Below, piece after piece: positions 38,350-50,039 of a stretch of DNA of 64,000 nucleotides (the stretch's first letter is position 1; each line of letters begins with the position of its first letter). Position numbers and translations under genes: made by a program. Where the stretch lies: positions 1,777 to 65,776 of the forward strand of contig DF241050.1 of the NCBI GenBank assembly GCA_000507305.1, written 5' to 3'. Source of the stretch: Breviolum minutum Mf 1.05b.01. Taxonomy: Eukaryota; Sar; Dinophyceae; Suessiales; Symbiodiniaceae. The notes under the pieces were generated by a model. That model saw only the letters and a list, made by a program, of their open reading frames with translations. It did not search any database and was not told where the DNA came from.

Positions 38350-39176
38350 TCACAGACCCCTGAGTGAATTACTGCCGCCACCCGAATATAAGTCATCCAA
38401 TATCATCCAATATCTAATTTTACATGATTGACCCTATAAACCACATAAAGCCACACCAAACCGCCTTTAAACCAAAGCGATTACATTTCAGGTCGCTGCA
38501 ATTCACCCCGAAACATCTTACAGTACCATGGTCGGATCACTGGGTTTCATCACCCGCGCGAGGAAAAGATCGATGACCCAGTGTTTCTCAGCAGGAATAA
38601 GACCTGACAGTGAATCAGACCTACAGTTTGATTGACAACAAAAGGCGTGAGGTCCCAAAGCTTGGAACACTCTTCAGTCCCCACAGCGACTTGTGACAAA
38701 AACAAAATCCAAGTTGGAGGTCCAGTTCAAGCTTCTGCTACAAATTCAAAGGCAAAGCTGGACAAAAATCGAGGATGACCAGGAAGAACACACAAAACAT
38801 CACAAGATAGTATTCTGATGTATTCTGGCCGTTTGATGAACTCCCGGGACGAACCTTATTTCTCGGGCGAGGTGTGTCAGGGTAAGTATGATGAACAGAA
38901 ATCATAGATTATAAAGAACATAAGTGAATATATCATATCATTTACTATACGGATGCCTACTACGATGAGGTTAAGACAAAAAGTCCCAATCCTGTCATTC
39001 CAGGATTTCTTCTTCAACGGAAAAAAGTTGGGACAAAATATCTTCAATATTCTTCATTCTTTCTTCAATAATCTACTTGCAAACACTGTATACACCTGCC
39101 CTCTGCTGTCCATAAAGATCACAAGCGGGAGTTCAATCACTGGTGAATGTCACTGCAAACCAGCGCTCAAGATTAG

Positions 39177-39620
39177 ATGTTGCGTGCGACAGTTTTTGCG
39201 GCCACCTCGGCGTCTTTGGTCGGGACCGCACTCAGCGATTTTCGCTCACATACCTGGGCATCGAGTTTGCACTCCCGGACTACAACTGTAAGTATGCAAC
39301 AAACACAGCAACAGCAACAACAACCAGCACCACTGGCAGTGAGAGGCGAAGACAAATGCGAGGAACAAAATGCAAAAAATGATTTTTTTAAAAAACTTTT
39401 ATCTGCGATGATCCCTTTGATTCAGAAAACCCCACGGCACCTGGGGAAGAGTTCACCCGTAATCTTTGGAGCTGTCCAACCCAGGTCTCTGAGCTTTTGT
39501 GAGAACCTCGAAGACAGCATGCAACGTCAGAAAAGCTTGGACGACTGTAACTTGAGGTCAGTGCCAATTCAAGCGTTTGGCGTTGACGCCCAGGTCCAAG
39601 TATCCCAAGCGACTGGCTGA
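39177..39620 (+). CDS. Plus-strand ORF of unknown standing
   Basis: An open frame of 147 codons starts with ATG and reads MLRATVFAATSASLVGTAL, which resembles a targeting or signal sequence. A short poly-Gln patch and an ordinary mixed-composition remainder follow, then a stop. It opposes the direction of all other genes in this half of the window, and the antisense frames are also partly open, so it may be a shadow of minus-strand exons. No domain is recognised. Confidence 0.25.
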   Translation: MLRATVFAATSASLVGTALSDFRSHTWASSLHSRTTTVSMQQTQQQQQQPAPLAVRGEDKCEEQNAKNDFFKKLLSAMIPLIQKTPRHLGKSSPVIFGAVQPRSLSFCENLEDSMQRQKSLDDCNLRSVPIQAFGVDAQVQVSQATG

Positions 39621-40235
39621 TCTCACGAGGACCTCCCCTTAGATAAACCCAGGGGATATAAGCTGTGCTCATAAATGTTGTCACCTGAAATAAATGGACA
39701 AAATGTGCAAAAATGAATTCACTGCGGAAGGTCCACAGTAGACCGAACGTCAAGAGAGAAAAAACATAGAAAAACGTCCTTAATGTATGTACTAGTGTCC
39801 AGAATCGCCGCTTCCAGGCTGCCTTATGCCGTGAGAAGGGGCAGCTAGCGACTGAGAGAACATTTAGTTGGATGGTGATTGTCTCGTCAAAATTGCGGGA
39901 ATCATTAGGCAATGATTATGTAGGACTCAAAATGTGTCAAGGGTCGTGGTATGAACTTCCGGAGCTAGATTTAGCAAGGCCAAACCATGGACCATGACCC
40001 ATATTTAGACTGCGAAGTGAATTTTGCAAGGTCTTGCAGGAAGAAGCTTAGCAAATCCACAGTTAGACCAAAGCTTTTCCTTTTTTGCGCTTGTGATTGA
40101 GACGCTGCCGTGGCCTTTGGCCGTTCACGGCACACAGAGTTGGATCCAGTGAATTGTTCCACCGCAAGCCTTGGGCGTTGGATCCTGAGAATACTGCCGA
40201 AACATGCCCGGGACATGCCCATGGTCCATTGGATC

Positions 40236-41096
40236 TTAAGCATTTTCCACAATATCTTTCACGAAACGCACACACTCCTCCTGCAACTTGTCCCAAACCT
40301 CATCCGAATCATCGAGATCATCAAAGGCACCGCTTCGTGCGACGTCATCCATCAAATCTTTCCCGAGCAGGCCCACTTTCTTGGCCTTCGCAGCCGTGTG
40401 CCAATGCCATTCCCCTTACCAACCTATTCCCGTGGAGGATCAAAATGGATCAACTTCAGTAGTATTAGGGTGACAAGCTGTGCAGATGCTGTGCAAATAT
40501 GTGGAAATTCTGTTTTGAGTTTGAAAGTTTGAGAGACTGAGATGGTCATTAACAAAAGATGACAAAACATTTGACCCCAAATAACGGTCCTTGATCTTGT
40601 CAAGGAAGGCATCTGTCTCCTTCTGATCCCAAAGGTAGACACAATGTTTCTTGGCCTTCTCGGGTGGCATGAAGGGTTTGTCCGCATCCACCTGTGATTT
40701 GCACCATTCCCAAGTTACATCCTCGAGCATCTTTTCCCACTTGCTGGCAGCCCCCTTGGTTGGCCATTCCACCTCCTCCATGACAAGCATCGCGCCGTTG
40801 GTTCCCTTTGGGACCTTCAAGCGTTTGCCAAGGGCCTTTTGGACCAGAGCCTCATCCCACATGAAGATCGCATGTTGCATCTCTGAAGCTTCTTCGGAGT
40901 TGCCCACCTTGGTGATTGCTTTGCGTTCCTCGGATTTCTTGGCAGCCGCCTTCTTCTGATGAGCCTCCGCTTGCTTCAGGCATTTCTTCATCTTCGCAAT
41001 GCCCTCGGGTTCCATCTTCTCGGCAAGGCTCTTGAGATCTTTGTCCGAAATGTCCTTCATCTCCTCCACCTTCAAGGATGAAGCTCCACTGCCCAT
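40236..41096 (-). CDS. Two-exon acidic/basic helical protein, N-myristoylation-type start
   Basis: Exon 1 is 41096-40590 and exon 2 is 40385-40236, joined in phase 0 through a GA-AG intron, giving 218 residues with a TAA stop. The protein starts MGSGASSLK, the classic context for N-myristoylation (Gly2, Ser6), so membrane anchoring is likely. The rest is charged and helical, with a Lys/Ala coiled stretch (QKKAAAKKSEERK) and a C-terminal part with DEVWDKLQEECVRF. A pyrimidine-rich TTGTTGCAG lies 2 bases before the ATG, a good trans-splice acceptor. I do not recognise the family. Confidence 0.8.
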
Positions 41097-41541
41097 GGCT
41101 GCAACAAGGGAAGCCGAAGCGAAGAACTTACGGGGGACAACAGTGTGAGCTTAAAACACTACAAGAAATGAAGATTGATAAAGAACGCAGGCGGTCCGGT
41201 CCCAAAAGAGACCTCATTCCAACTAACATGTCCAATACAACTTCACAAAACCATACATCCTCCATTCCACTCTCTATTCCTCAGTGTCACATCTTACATC
41301 ACCTCAGTGTTACCATTGTCTATATTTTTGCATCAATATCCTTGGATATATGCATGAAAGGTGTACCACATGGTCAAGGCCTTGATTATGATTAAGGTAT
41401 ATTAAGGTACCGTGCACCACTCGTTGTGTCTACTGTATCTCGTCACACTCTGCTACTGCATTCGAGCTGGTAACCTCTTTCGCTTCAAATCCTTCAAATG
41501 ATCAGCAAATCAAGTGGTATGGTCTTGCCCCACATCGAGCT

Positions 41542-42785
41542 TTAAAGTCCAAGGGTCACCAAGAACTCCACATCATCGATGTAGCCACGCTTCAAAGACT
41601 CAAATTGCACATAGATATATCCTTTCTCGGCATCAAGATTCTGGATCTGAAAGCCACCTGACGACCGTAGGACTCCATGGCTGTAGTGCATGTAATATGC
41701 GAAGTAGCTCATCGAGCTGGCTTCCACACTATATTTATATGTTATACTCCTAGCAAATGAAAATATGCAAAGATGCATATAAAGTCGTATAATTTTGATC
41801 ATATATTGTATACCTTGACATACTACATCGGCATACTTTATACATCTTTATACTAGATACATCTATATACTAGTAGATCTAGATACTCTTCTGAGATATT
41901 CCGTACATGATGCAGAAACGATCATAAACATGGTCCCACCTCTACACAAATAGTGGTCTTGTCTACTACAAGGTACATTGACATTGTGGGTTGTTCACAA
42001 GTCTCTGACCACACGGGTACAAAGGTTGCCTCCGTCCACATCCTGCTGCCCAGGAGGGTACAACTTAATCACCTTCTCCAAATCCTCGTTGGAGATGTGG
42101 CATCATGAAGCTCATCAGGCAAGACGAGTATTCTGTAAGAAGATGATGGAATGATGCAGCAGGTTCTCATTTTGGGTAGCAGTTGTAACACCGCCTTTTT
42201 AAGAACTGGTAGGTGTGACGTGTGGCCCATTAAATCCCAAGCCAACAATCCAAGCGAATATCGACAGGTCTCCGCCATTGCACGTTGCTTCCCACCTGTT
42301 GGGTAGGTCCAGGGCCTCAATTGTTGCATTTGCAACAATTTTTGTCGCCAAGTTTGCCAAATCTTTTCAGAACTCTGCCCTCAATTGGAGACAAGCAACT
42401 TGAGGTAATGCTCATCGCTGGCCGTGGACGAAAAACAGTTGGGCGCAACAGCGCACTCCTGGATTTCGCCTTTGCCAACACCTTGCAGTAGCAGGTTCAG
42501 CGACTGCTTCCGTGAACTGAAAAAAAACACAGGGGTATGGCGGTATGGCTCATCTTTTGACTGCATCGCGCATCGGCGTTGTTTCAACTTCCAGTCAAAT
42601 CCAATACAAATATACAAGATATTACGATCCAAACAACACCTGAGGTCCATACACATCCAATCCCCAAATATTAAACAAATACCATCCAATATCCCTATCA
42701 CACAGGTCACACACATGCCTGCTGGTTGGGGTCCAGGAGTCTTTGGTCCTTTGGCCAAGAAAATCCGATTCTCAAAGGCCACAGC
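41542..42785 (-). CDS. DUF1499-family protein (plant/algal type)
   Basis: Phase-compatible exons carry the DUF1499 landmarks in order. An N-terminal block near 42785-42715 ([15 protein letters not shown]) joins through a GC donor to an exon near 42467-42385 containing [12 protein letters not shown], the family's C-x(n)-PNCxSS motif. An exon at 42084-42030 contains [16 protein letters not shown] and joins via a GC donor to the last exon 41657-41542 with [20 protein letters not shown] and a TAA stop. The YPPGQ and YIDDVEF blocks resemble plant DUF1499 proteins, some of which I recall as plastid-associated; location here is unknown. One internal exon between 42385 and 42084 and the true start codon were not settled. 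Confidence 0.8.
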
Positions 42786-42999
42786 CTGAGGTTGAAATGC
42801 TTCAATGTGCACAGATCTCCGCAAACAAAACTTGGCTCACTTGGCTTCTCGTTTGTAAGAAAGGAATCGAATCTGTTCCCACCTTGTGAGCAAAGATACA
42901 GCAATCATCAGCAATCCGTTTTCATTTCATGTTGTTTCTGCCGCACATTCAATAATTGAACCAGGCTGCAGATTGACTGCTAAGCGCCAAAGGCAAAAG

Positions 43000-45900
43000 T
43001 GCCAACATCCGCCTCTCCACCCATGACCTTTGGTTGATGCATAGATCATAAGTTATGATGGATGAGAAGACTGGGAAGACTGAGAAAACAATAGAATATA
43101 GAAAATGATATGAAAATGATTGTTTGTAGACCCCACGAACAAATCAGAGATCGCCCTGACTCTGGAATCCTGCCACAACAGAAACTTTGTATTTTCGAGC
43201 TCACGTGAAAGCTGCTTGATTATCAAGGCACCTCTCCAAGCTCCGCAAACTTGTGATGATGCTCAGCAAGAGGATCCACCTAGGCAAAACGGCAAGACTT
43301 TGATTGTTGCAATTCTGCAACTTAGAACTTGTGGCCGGGTGGAACAAGTTCATGAATAGGCAACTGTAACAACTGTAAGAATCAATGCTTTGATGGCGCC
43401 TCTGAAATCCCCAGCGGCGGCGCGCCTTCCCGCCCAAGCATCAAAAGGGACAGACATGCAAGTCTGTTCAAGGTTTGGTTTTTCGTGCAGTGCAATGTAC
43501 AGTACTAAGTTCTAAGTACTTGAAGGCAATTCTGGCACTATATACTAGTCATATAAACGGCATGGAACTTGGTATGATACTGCATGGCGCATGGACACAT
43601 TCTCATTGCCAGACAATCATTTTCGCGAATCCTTGCTCTGCCTGTGAAGCGACCATCGCAACAGAACTGGGGGCGGGATAGTTGTCTTTCAATTCTTCCT
43701 GCTGAGATGCTCCGGAGAATGCTCTGAGACTCTGTGGATATGAAAAGCATCTGAAGTATCGTGATCCCCAAAAATCCCAAACAATCCCAAGAGCATTGAC
43801 AAAAAGTTTATAAGATTTTTGTCAAAGCTGTAAGTATGGATAGTAGATGATAGTAGATGCTGCACATCTGAGAGCTGCAACCGCTCAACCTCATGTTTGC
43901 AATATGTTTGCAAATGCTTGCATGTTTGAGATCTGTGCCACTTGGCTCACTTGGCTGCAGCATAGAACATGTTCTTATTGAGTTATACATTTTATTAAGT
44001 GTTGATGCGTCCTTGAGTCTGCATCTTGCACAAATCCGCTGATGGACAAGCTTTTTGCCCAATTCAAGACACCTTGCATATAATATGCGTTTCTCTGGCC
44101 AACTCCACAAAGTACAAAAGAGGGGTCTCTAAATTCTAAATGATGCCTTTTATCTGTTCGTCAAAGCGTCAATGCATCTAAAGGGATCTTCGCTTCATCA
44201 TCACTTCACTTCCATCCAATTGCCATCCCTTCCACGACTGTTTTGGGTTGGCATTCTGCGCTTTTGGCATCTGATCCGCCACGATCATTTTCCCCAGCCG
44301 CCCTTCATGTATGGGCCAGGATGCCCCTTGCCCTGCGGTGGACCTGGGATCGACAAACAGTTGCCAAGCCATGTGCCTTCATAGTGATTTGTGAGCTCGT
44401 GAATGTGAAGTGTTTTGGGCAAAAAATGGTCAACAGACTTGGTGACTTTCAGGAAGTCTAATTAAATGAAATTGAATTCATCCCACTTCCAGAAATGATA
44501 AATGTATATAAATGTATATAAATGTATATAAATGTCTTTCAGGATCCAACTTGACTCGCACTCAACTTCAACCAAACCAGTTGATTACTTCCTGGCATAA
44601 CCCTGCTAAGTGTTTTCCCTCCTGCAGCAAATTTCGCATCACATCGCGCATCCGGCCGCTTCTTTACGGTCATTTTTACTCCGAGGTTAGCGCACTCCTC
44701 GCCTGCCACGCTGCGAAGCCCGCCTCAAGCGCAAGTGTGATGAATGGCGCAATCCAGGGATGTCTAGTAGTCCGGGTTGATGGGAAAACGACAAACAGCC
44801 AAGGAAGTGGCGGCATGGATGTGTTTCGCGGGCTTGTTGTCCGAGTGTTTCGGGGGTCTGTTTCGCCGAAGTCGAATTTCCCAGTCTTACTATGTCTTAC
44901 TGAAGGTTGACCAGGAACACCAAAAAATTAATTCATACCCATCTGTACACCAAAAATGAGTATGAAGAATGGACATTGCTCAAACCTTGAAGCCAGCCAA
45001 AAGGCATGTGAGATGTCCATTTTTTGGTTGAAACTGGAAAAAAGGGGAAGACTTTAGGAAGGATACTGCCCAGTCCATGACATCCCTTTGATGTGCCCAT
45101 GCTGCTTTGACTGAGTGACCACTTGTAGGGTCAAGGCAGCCAGCAATGTCCGCTGCGGCGCCATGAGAGTAAGAACCTTAAGTGGTAGGTTTGATTCAGA
45201 CCGAGTGCATCCATGGCAATGTGCTGGAGATCTAGTCTTCACAGAGTCTTTCGAAACGTTTAGTCAAGTAAATCTTTCAGAATCCTTTCGATGTATGGTG
45301 TGAAGTGCGAATCACTCAAAATTGAAAGTTCTTGAAAAAGGAGGTATCATGCCAAAGAACCCTGACATCCCCCAGAATCTTTCTTTTGGAACCACCATAA
45401 GCATCCGAAAACCTTTATCATCAAGTTGAGCATCAAGATTCCACATCCTCAACTCTTCACTGACTTCACCCTGAAAAGTGCTGTTAGCAGTCAAAAAAAG
45501 AGTCCCTATAGTAAGTTCCTGATCTGTAAGATCTGATGGTAAAATAAGTTTTCCTTTGATGTGCTAGCAATTCGTCTGCTACACAACACTTCATGAATCA
45601 AATATCAAAGGGCAGTTGAACCAGCCAGTAACGAACCACACTCGACCAGCTCCACCAAAACAGTACCTACTGACCTTAGATTGGATTTTAGTAGCGGCTC
45701 GACGCCCCAATTTATCAAATGTTCGTCCTCATCACTTCCCAAAAGAGAACACAGCTGCAAATGGATAAGGAATGGACCTTTCTCAACACCTTTCAATTTT
45801 CAGCTGTTTTTCCCTGAACCAAATCCCTTACTTCACAAAAGGGGCAGAAAAACAGAACCGCCACTCCAACATACAAACTTCATCGTCTGGCAGCTGCAAG

Positions 45901-47400
45901 GCCAGCACTGGCTATGCTGTTGATGCCACAAACAAAGGAGGTGACGCGCTGTTGACCCAGCTGCACCTGGGAAAACCGTTGGCTGGAAGGCTTCTGTATT
46001 AAGACTTGGGATACCCTGAAGCCATCTGAAGCCCTGATACGAAGGTGCTGGATATTGCAGAGTTTGGATTTGTGTCGACATCGAGATTTGATGGTTGAAG
46101 ACGAGTTCATGGTCACATCACGGCGCTGAGAAACATGACAATCTGCTTTCATCCCACGTGGACACCTTCAAGGGCTCGTTCAATAGCAGCGTGCCCCAAA
46201 GCGTCGTGACGAGGCCCAATGGTCCTCATCAAGTGCTAGCGGCTAGCTCAAATTTTCCAACCCCCCAGGCTCCGAGTTGATCATGGGTATTAGTATAGTT
46301 CCAATTGATCACCCGTCATCACCGGCTCAAAACATCTCAAAACTACCCTCCGCTACTTCATTCACTGATTGGTGGCATGAACATCCACCCACACTTCGGT
46401 GTCTGCTTCACACACAACAAATCACAACGACGACCAACTCCAGTTCAGCGTCGAATCAGTTTCTCTGGCACCGGTCTTAGCTGTTGCCCCAGCGCCGGTG
46501 GCTTCAGCATAAGAAGAGGACCTGGATTGATTCGGCAGGAAGCAAAGATCCAAAGAAGCTGCTCATGATCTAGTCTCTGTCGAAGGATGTCAAAGGAGTA
46601 TTTTCGGGTTCTGGGTGGCAAATTATCAAGGCAAAGGAGTCATGACCATGTCATATGCGTCGTTCTGATTATGAAATTTGAATCTTTGAATGGTATGCAC
46701 TATGCGATCCGCATCTCTCAGGAAAGGATGGGCTTGGAAGGAGAACAAACCCAAACCTTCGTACAAGTCCGCAAAATTCAGCAAATATAAATATACATCA
46801 TACTGCGATATACTGCGTACCACAACCAATAAGATGTCTGTCAACAGTGACTCCGGAATCAACAATTGCCACCCTACGAGAGCTGAATCGCACCTAATGT
46901 GGCGCACCAGTAGCCGTCGGCAATGACAGCTGTTTCACCATCCATGGCTGATGGTTAAACTTCGAGAGGAGGTGTTGTCTGTGGTATGTTTTGCAAAATG
47001 TTTGCACAATGCTTGCATTCTGTTTGTATTATGTTTGCATTATGTTTGCATCTTTGTCAGTGGTGATGAATGGCACCTTTTCTCACACTCACTGTCTCCT
47101 GTTTTCACTCATCCTAGGTTGAAGCAGCTTGCAAAGTCTGGCGAGCAACGGTGGCGTCTCCACTTACAGCACACAGATCACCCAGGCTCCAGGCGCATAA
47201 ATTGCGAAGTGCCTGGGTGGTCAAACCAAAGATTCGGCTAGAGTCTTCACTGGATGCCATTGTAGCTTATTTTTGCTTCAACATGGATGACTATAGGCTA
47301 TGACTATATTGTATCTCTTATATATTAATAGTGTATTTGATTTCATTGCAGAACCTGTCAAATCCATTCAAATTTTAAATGCTGACATTCTGATCATGCC
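43000..47400 (-). other. Unassigned minus-strand exon candidates
   Basis: Several minus-strand blocks with proper borders look coding but I cannot assign a family. One at about 45755-45675 reads LCSLLGSDEDEHLINWG and ends at GTCAGT. One at about 45472-45408 reads EELRMWNLDAQLDD between CAG and GTTTTC. Others are about 45985-45895 (QQRVTSFVCGINSIAS), 44385-44290 (a Gly/Pro/Lys-rich GPPQGKGHPGPYMKGG frame) and about 43440-43350. They may be downstream parts of the cold-shock-domain gene or of separate genes. No conserved domain was identified. Confidence 0.35.
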
Positions 47401-47499
47401 CAAAATGTCCCAAAATCAAATATCGTGAGGTTCCTGCTTCTAGACGGTCGTCAAAATCGTCAAACCTTTCCCAGCCGTTCAATCTCCATTCAAACCTGC

Positions 47500-48033
47500 C
47501 TGTGGGCTGCAAATCATAGGCCTGCGGCTTCATGTCCTGTGCGTTTGCCGGACTGAAGAAGATTGAATTTGCACTTTGCAAAAGGGCCTTTCAGAATGTG
47601 TCAGTTTATAGTTTGCTTTCATAGTTTGCACAAAAATGCGAAAAATGTATATATATATATATATATATATCCATGTCTATTCTACTAGTGTTACTATTGT
47701 ATCACTGCAGAAGTTGAAAACTACCCAGTCCTTGCTCAGTAAAATAGCAAAGTTCACTTCCGTGCCAATGGGAAACGCTCCCACCTCGAGGAATGGAAGA
47801 CTCTGATTCTGCATGATTTTTTTGGATTTCCGGCGCCTGATTCCTGTGCACATAAACGTCGTTGCCAAAAACTGCCTGGCACAGCATGCATCGACATTCC
47901 AACATTCCAAAATTCTCCAAAGCCAAACCACCTTCAACTCAGGGCAATCGATAAAGCCCATGCCATTGCTAGAGTTGATCTGCAAGATCCGCCCGGTCCT
48001 CAGGACATGACAACTATGGACGTATGACTCCAT
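47500..48033 (-). CDS. Cold-shock-domain (CSD) protein, partial gene model
   Basis: CSD proteins bind single-stranded RNA or DNA through aromatic RNP motifs. Four exons join in frame: up to 47929, 47875-47837, 47784-47731 and 47536-47500. They give GRILQINSSNGMGFIDCPEL, then FGNDVYVHRNQ, then VGAFPIGTEVNFAILLSK, then KPQAYDL, which is one complete domain. RNP1 is GMGFIDC; RNP2 is DVYVH. The first two introns are only 53 bases (GT-AG) and 52 bases (GC-AG); the third starts with GA. If read without introns the domain appears frameshifted. The ATG at 48033 may be the start or part of the upstream intron. The protein continues past 47500 through a GC donor, with downstream exons unassigned. Confidence 0.8.
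47648..47670. repeat. (TA)n microsatellite
   Basis: About 11 TA units inside the intron between the third and fourth exons of the cold-shock-domain gene. Confidence 0.9.
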
Positions 48034-49679
48034 CTGAGACTGATGAGCCCTATGAGCTCATCTGAATATGCCGGCTAGAAATTGTGCAATTCATTCCGAT
48101 TACTGTATCACACGAATTCCCAGCAACCAAAGATCGCAAAGATAAACCATGGCTAGATTGTGAGGAAGGTTTCCTACCGTCTCACGCTTACAGGACTCGC
48201 GGCTCAACGACGTCACCATTCTCGCTCATGTCGCACATCATGTTCAAATACACGTTCAAAAGCCGGAAGTCCAAAGACTACTTTTTGAATGCTTTTCTGT
48301 AAAGACTATTGTTTTTGTTCGGGTTTACAATCAACGATTCCGCCGGACTATTCTTTAATGGTCTTTGACTTCCAGGAATATACGCACTGAATGTTCTTCC
48401 TTTCACTCCCGCTTTCTGACTCATCACCAGGAGTTTTCTTAGCTTCTCACGCGCGTCGCTTGGTCAGCGAATCTGCCGGAGCATAAGTGAGATCCTGAGT
48501 GGAAAAACAAGTGGACAAGAGAAGAGAGCACAGTGACACTACAGTGACTACACATGCCATGCAAAGGAGGAGAACATCAATAATCACGAACAAAGACTCA
48601 ATGGAAGGGAGCAAGAGTGCCTGGGCTTATAAGGAGAATTGAATTAGATCAAGGATAAGAACAGGATAAAGCTGTTGCAAATATGTGCCATGAGTCTCTA
48701 CCACTACTATCTACCATACATTATCTGTCTGTACCCGAAGGATTTCGCTCAATTTTGAAATGGATTCTCCAACAGTGGCCATCTTACCAGGTGTCCCGTG
48801 CCGGCACGGCGCCATTGACCACGCCAGGTGCCAGTTCGGGTCGATTCTGTAGCGTTTGGGTGATGACCTGAGCAACCAGATTTCATCAGATTTCGGTGTC
48901 ATGATCTGCCCTCTGCGTTTCAAATTGATTTCCCAGATTCCACATGATCAACAGAGCCATAACAGCCGACGGAGCCTAGATTCTGCTCTTCATTGAGGCT
49001 CCATGCAGTGATCAAAGTCTGGTCATCCAGTGCTGCCAAGGCGTGTAGCATCGCCCTGGATGGGAATCACCAGGAACTATCAACATCCAACATATCAACA
49101 CATCTATCTACTATATCATATCTATCTATATCTTCTGTAACTCAAACTACAAAATGGTGTGAACCTTGCCAGATATTAAGTGAATGAAATCATTCAACTT
49201 CCATGAAATCTGCTGGAGAATCTTGGCTGGGTTTTGGGCTGCGGATCCATCCTGAACGTCAGAAGGTCGACTTGGGCACACCTGTGATTTGCAGAAAGTC
49301 GGAACAAGTAACAATGTGTTTAATTGTGTTTAACATATTTTAACATGCAATGTCACAACATCCAAACATGTTGCTCAGGGACTGAAACCTCTGCCACTCA
49401 ACCACTCAGGTCAAGGCTAGATTTTGATCCAGCAAGCCGCAAAGACAGACCCGGCGGCTTGCAAGCGCCGGCGCTTAGGCCCCCGGATCTCGAGTGAAAT
49501 ACAGCGGTCATTATGATGATGTTCAGTCATGATAGTGATGATACTGGTGGTCATGATGGTGAGGAGGACTCAACTATAGCTGGAAAAAACATTTTAAAAA
49601 AAATAGCACACAGCTCTTGGTAGTTCTTCTGGCCAGATTCTACAATCTCAGCTGACTAGAGCAACAGAATCTTCTTCTC

Positions 49680-49800
49680 TATCCACTGCTCCATCAGTCG
49701 ATCGGTGCACTTAGAGATTGAAACCCACATCTTTTGCCGCCAGCACGCTGCCAACACCTTCTCCTCTTCTTCTATATCCTTGCTTGAAACAGCATCTCCA
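49680..49800 (-). CDS. Candidate exon, unknown protein
   Basis: A minus-strand block reads as a strongly charged, protein-like segment (SKDIEEEEKVLAACWRQKM, then TDRLMEQWIE). The other two frames are less convincing. It may be a downstream exon of the CVNH gene or belong to a separate gene. A second possible exon with a similar Ala-Ala-Cys-Trp ending lies near 49490-49430. Confidence 0.35.
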
Positions 49801-50039
49801 ACTCAAATCCAACCCAGCATAAAGACCATCCCTGTTGGCTGGTAGATCAGTACCATTCTTTACTTTTCATCCACCACAGTACCGTAGATACTGCCATCCT
49901 GTAAAAAACCGTATAGAAAGATGTGTTAAGAAAGAGCCTTCTATCTGTCTGCTGTTAATAGTAACTCCGCTCTTTTGGTCTCTTTCGTGGGTCTGGATCG
50001 CCCCTCAGCACACTGAGCATCAAGGTGTTGAGGACCTTT

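Noticed and set aside
47700..48033. Cold-shock-domain gene as a frameshifted pseudogene
   Set aside because: Two in-phase mini-introns with GT-AG and GC-AG borders restore the full domain more simply than two frameshifts.
49430..49500. Possible tRNA-like palindromic sequence
   Set aside because: There is a GC-rich inverted stretch but no cloverleaf, anticodon arm or T-loop consensus could be built.
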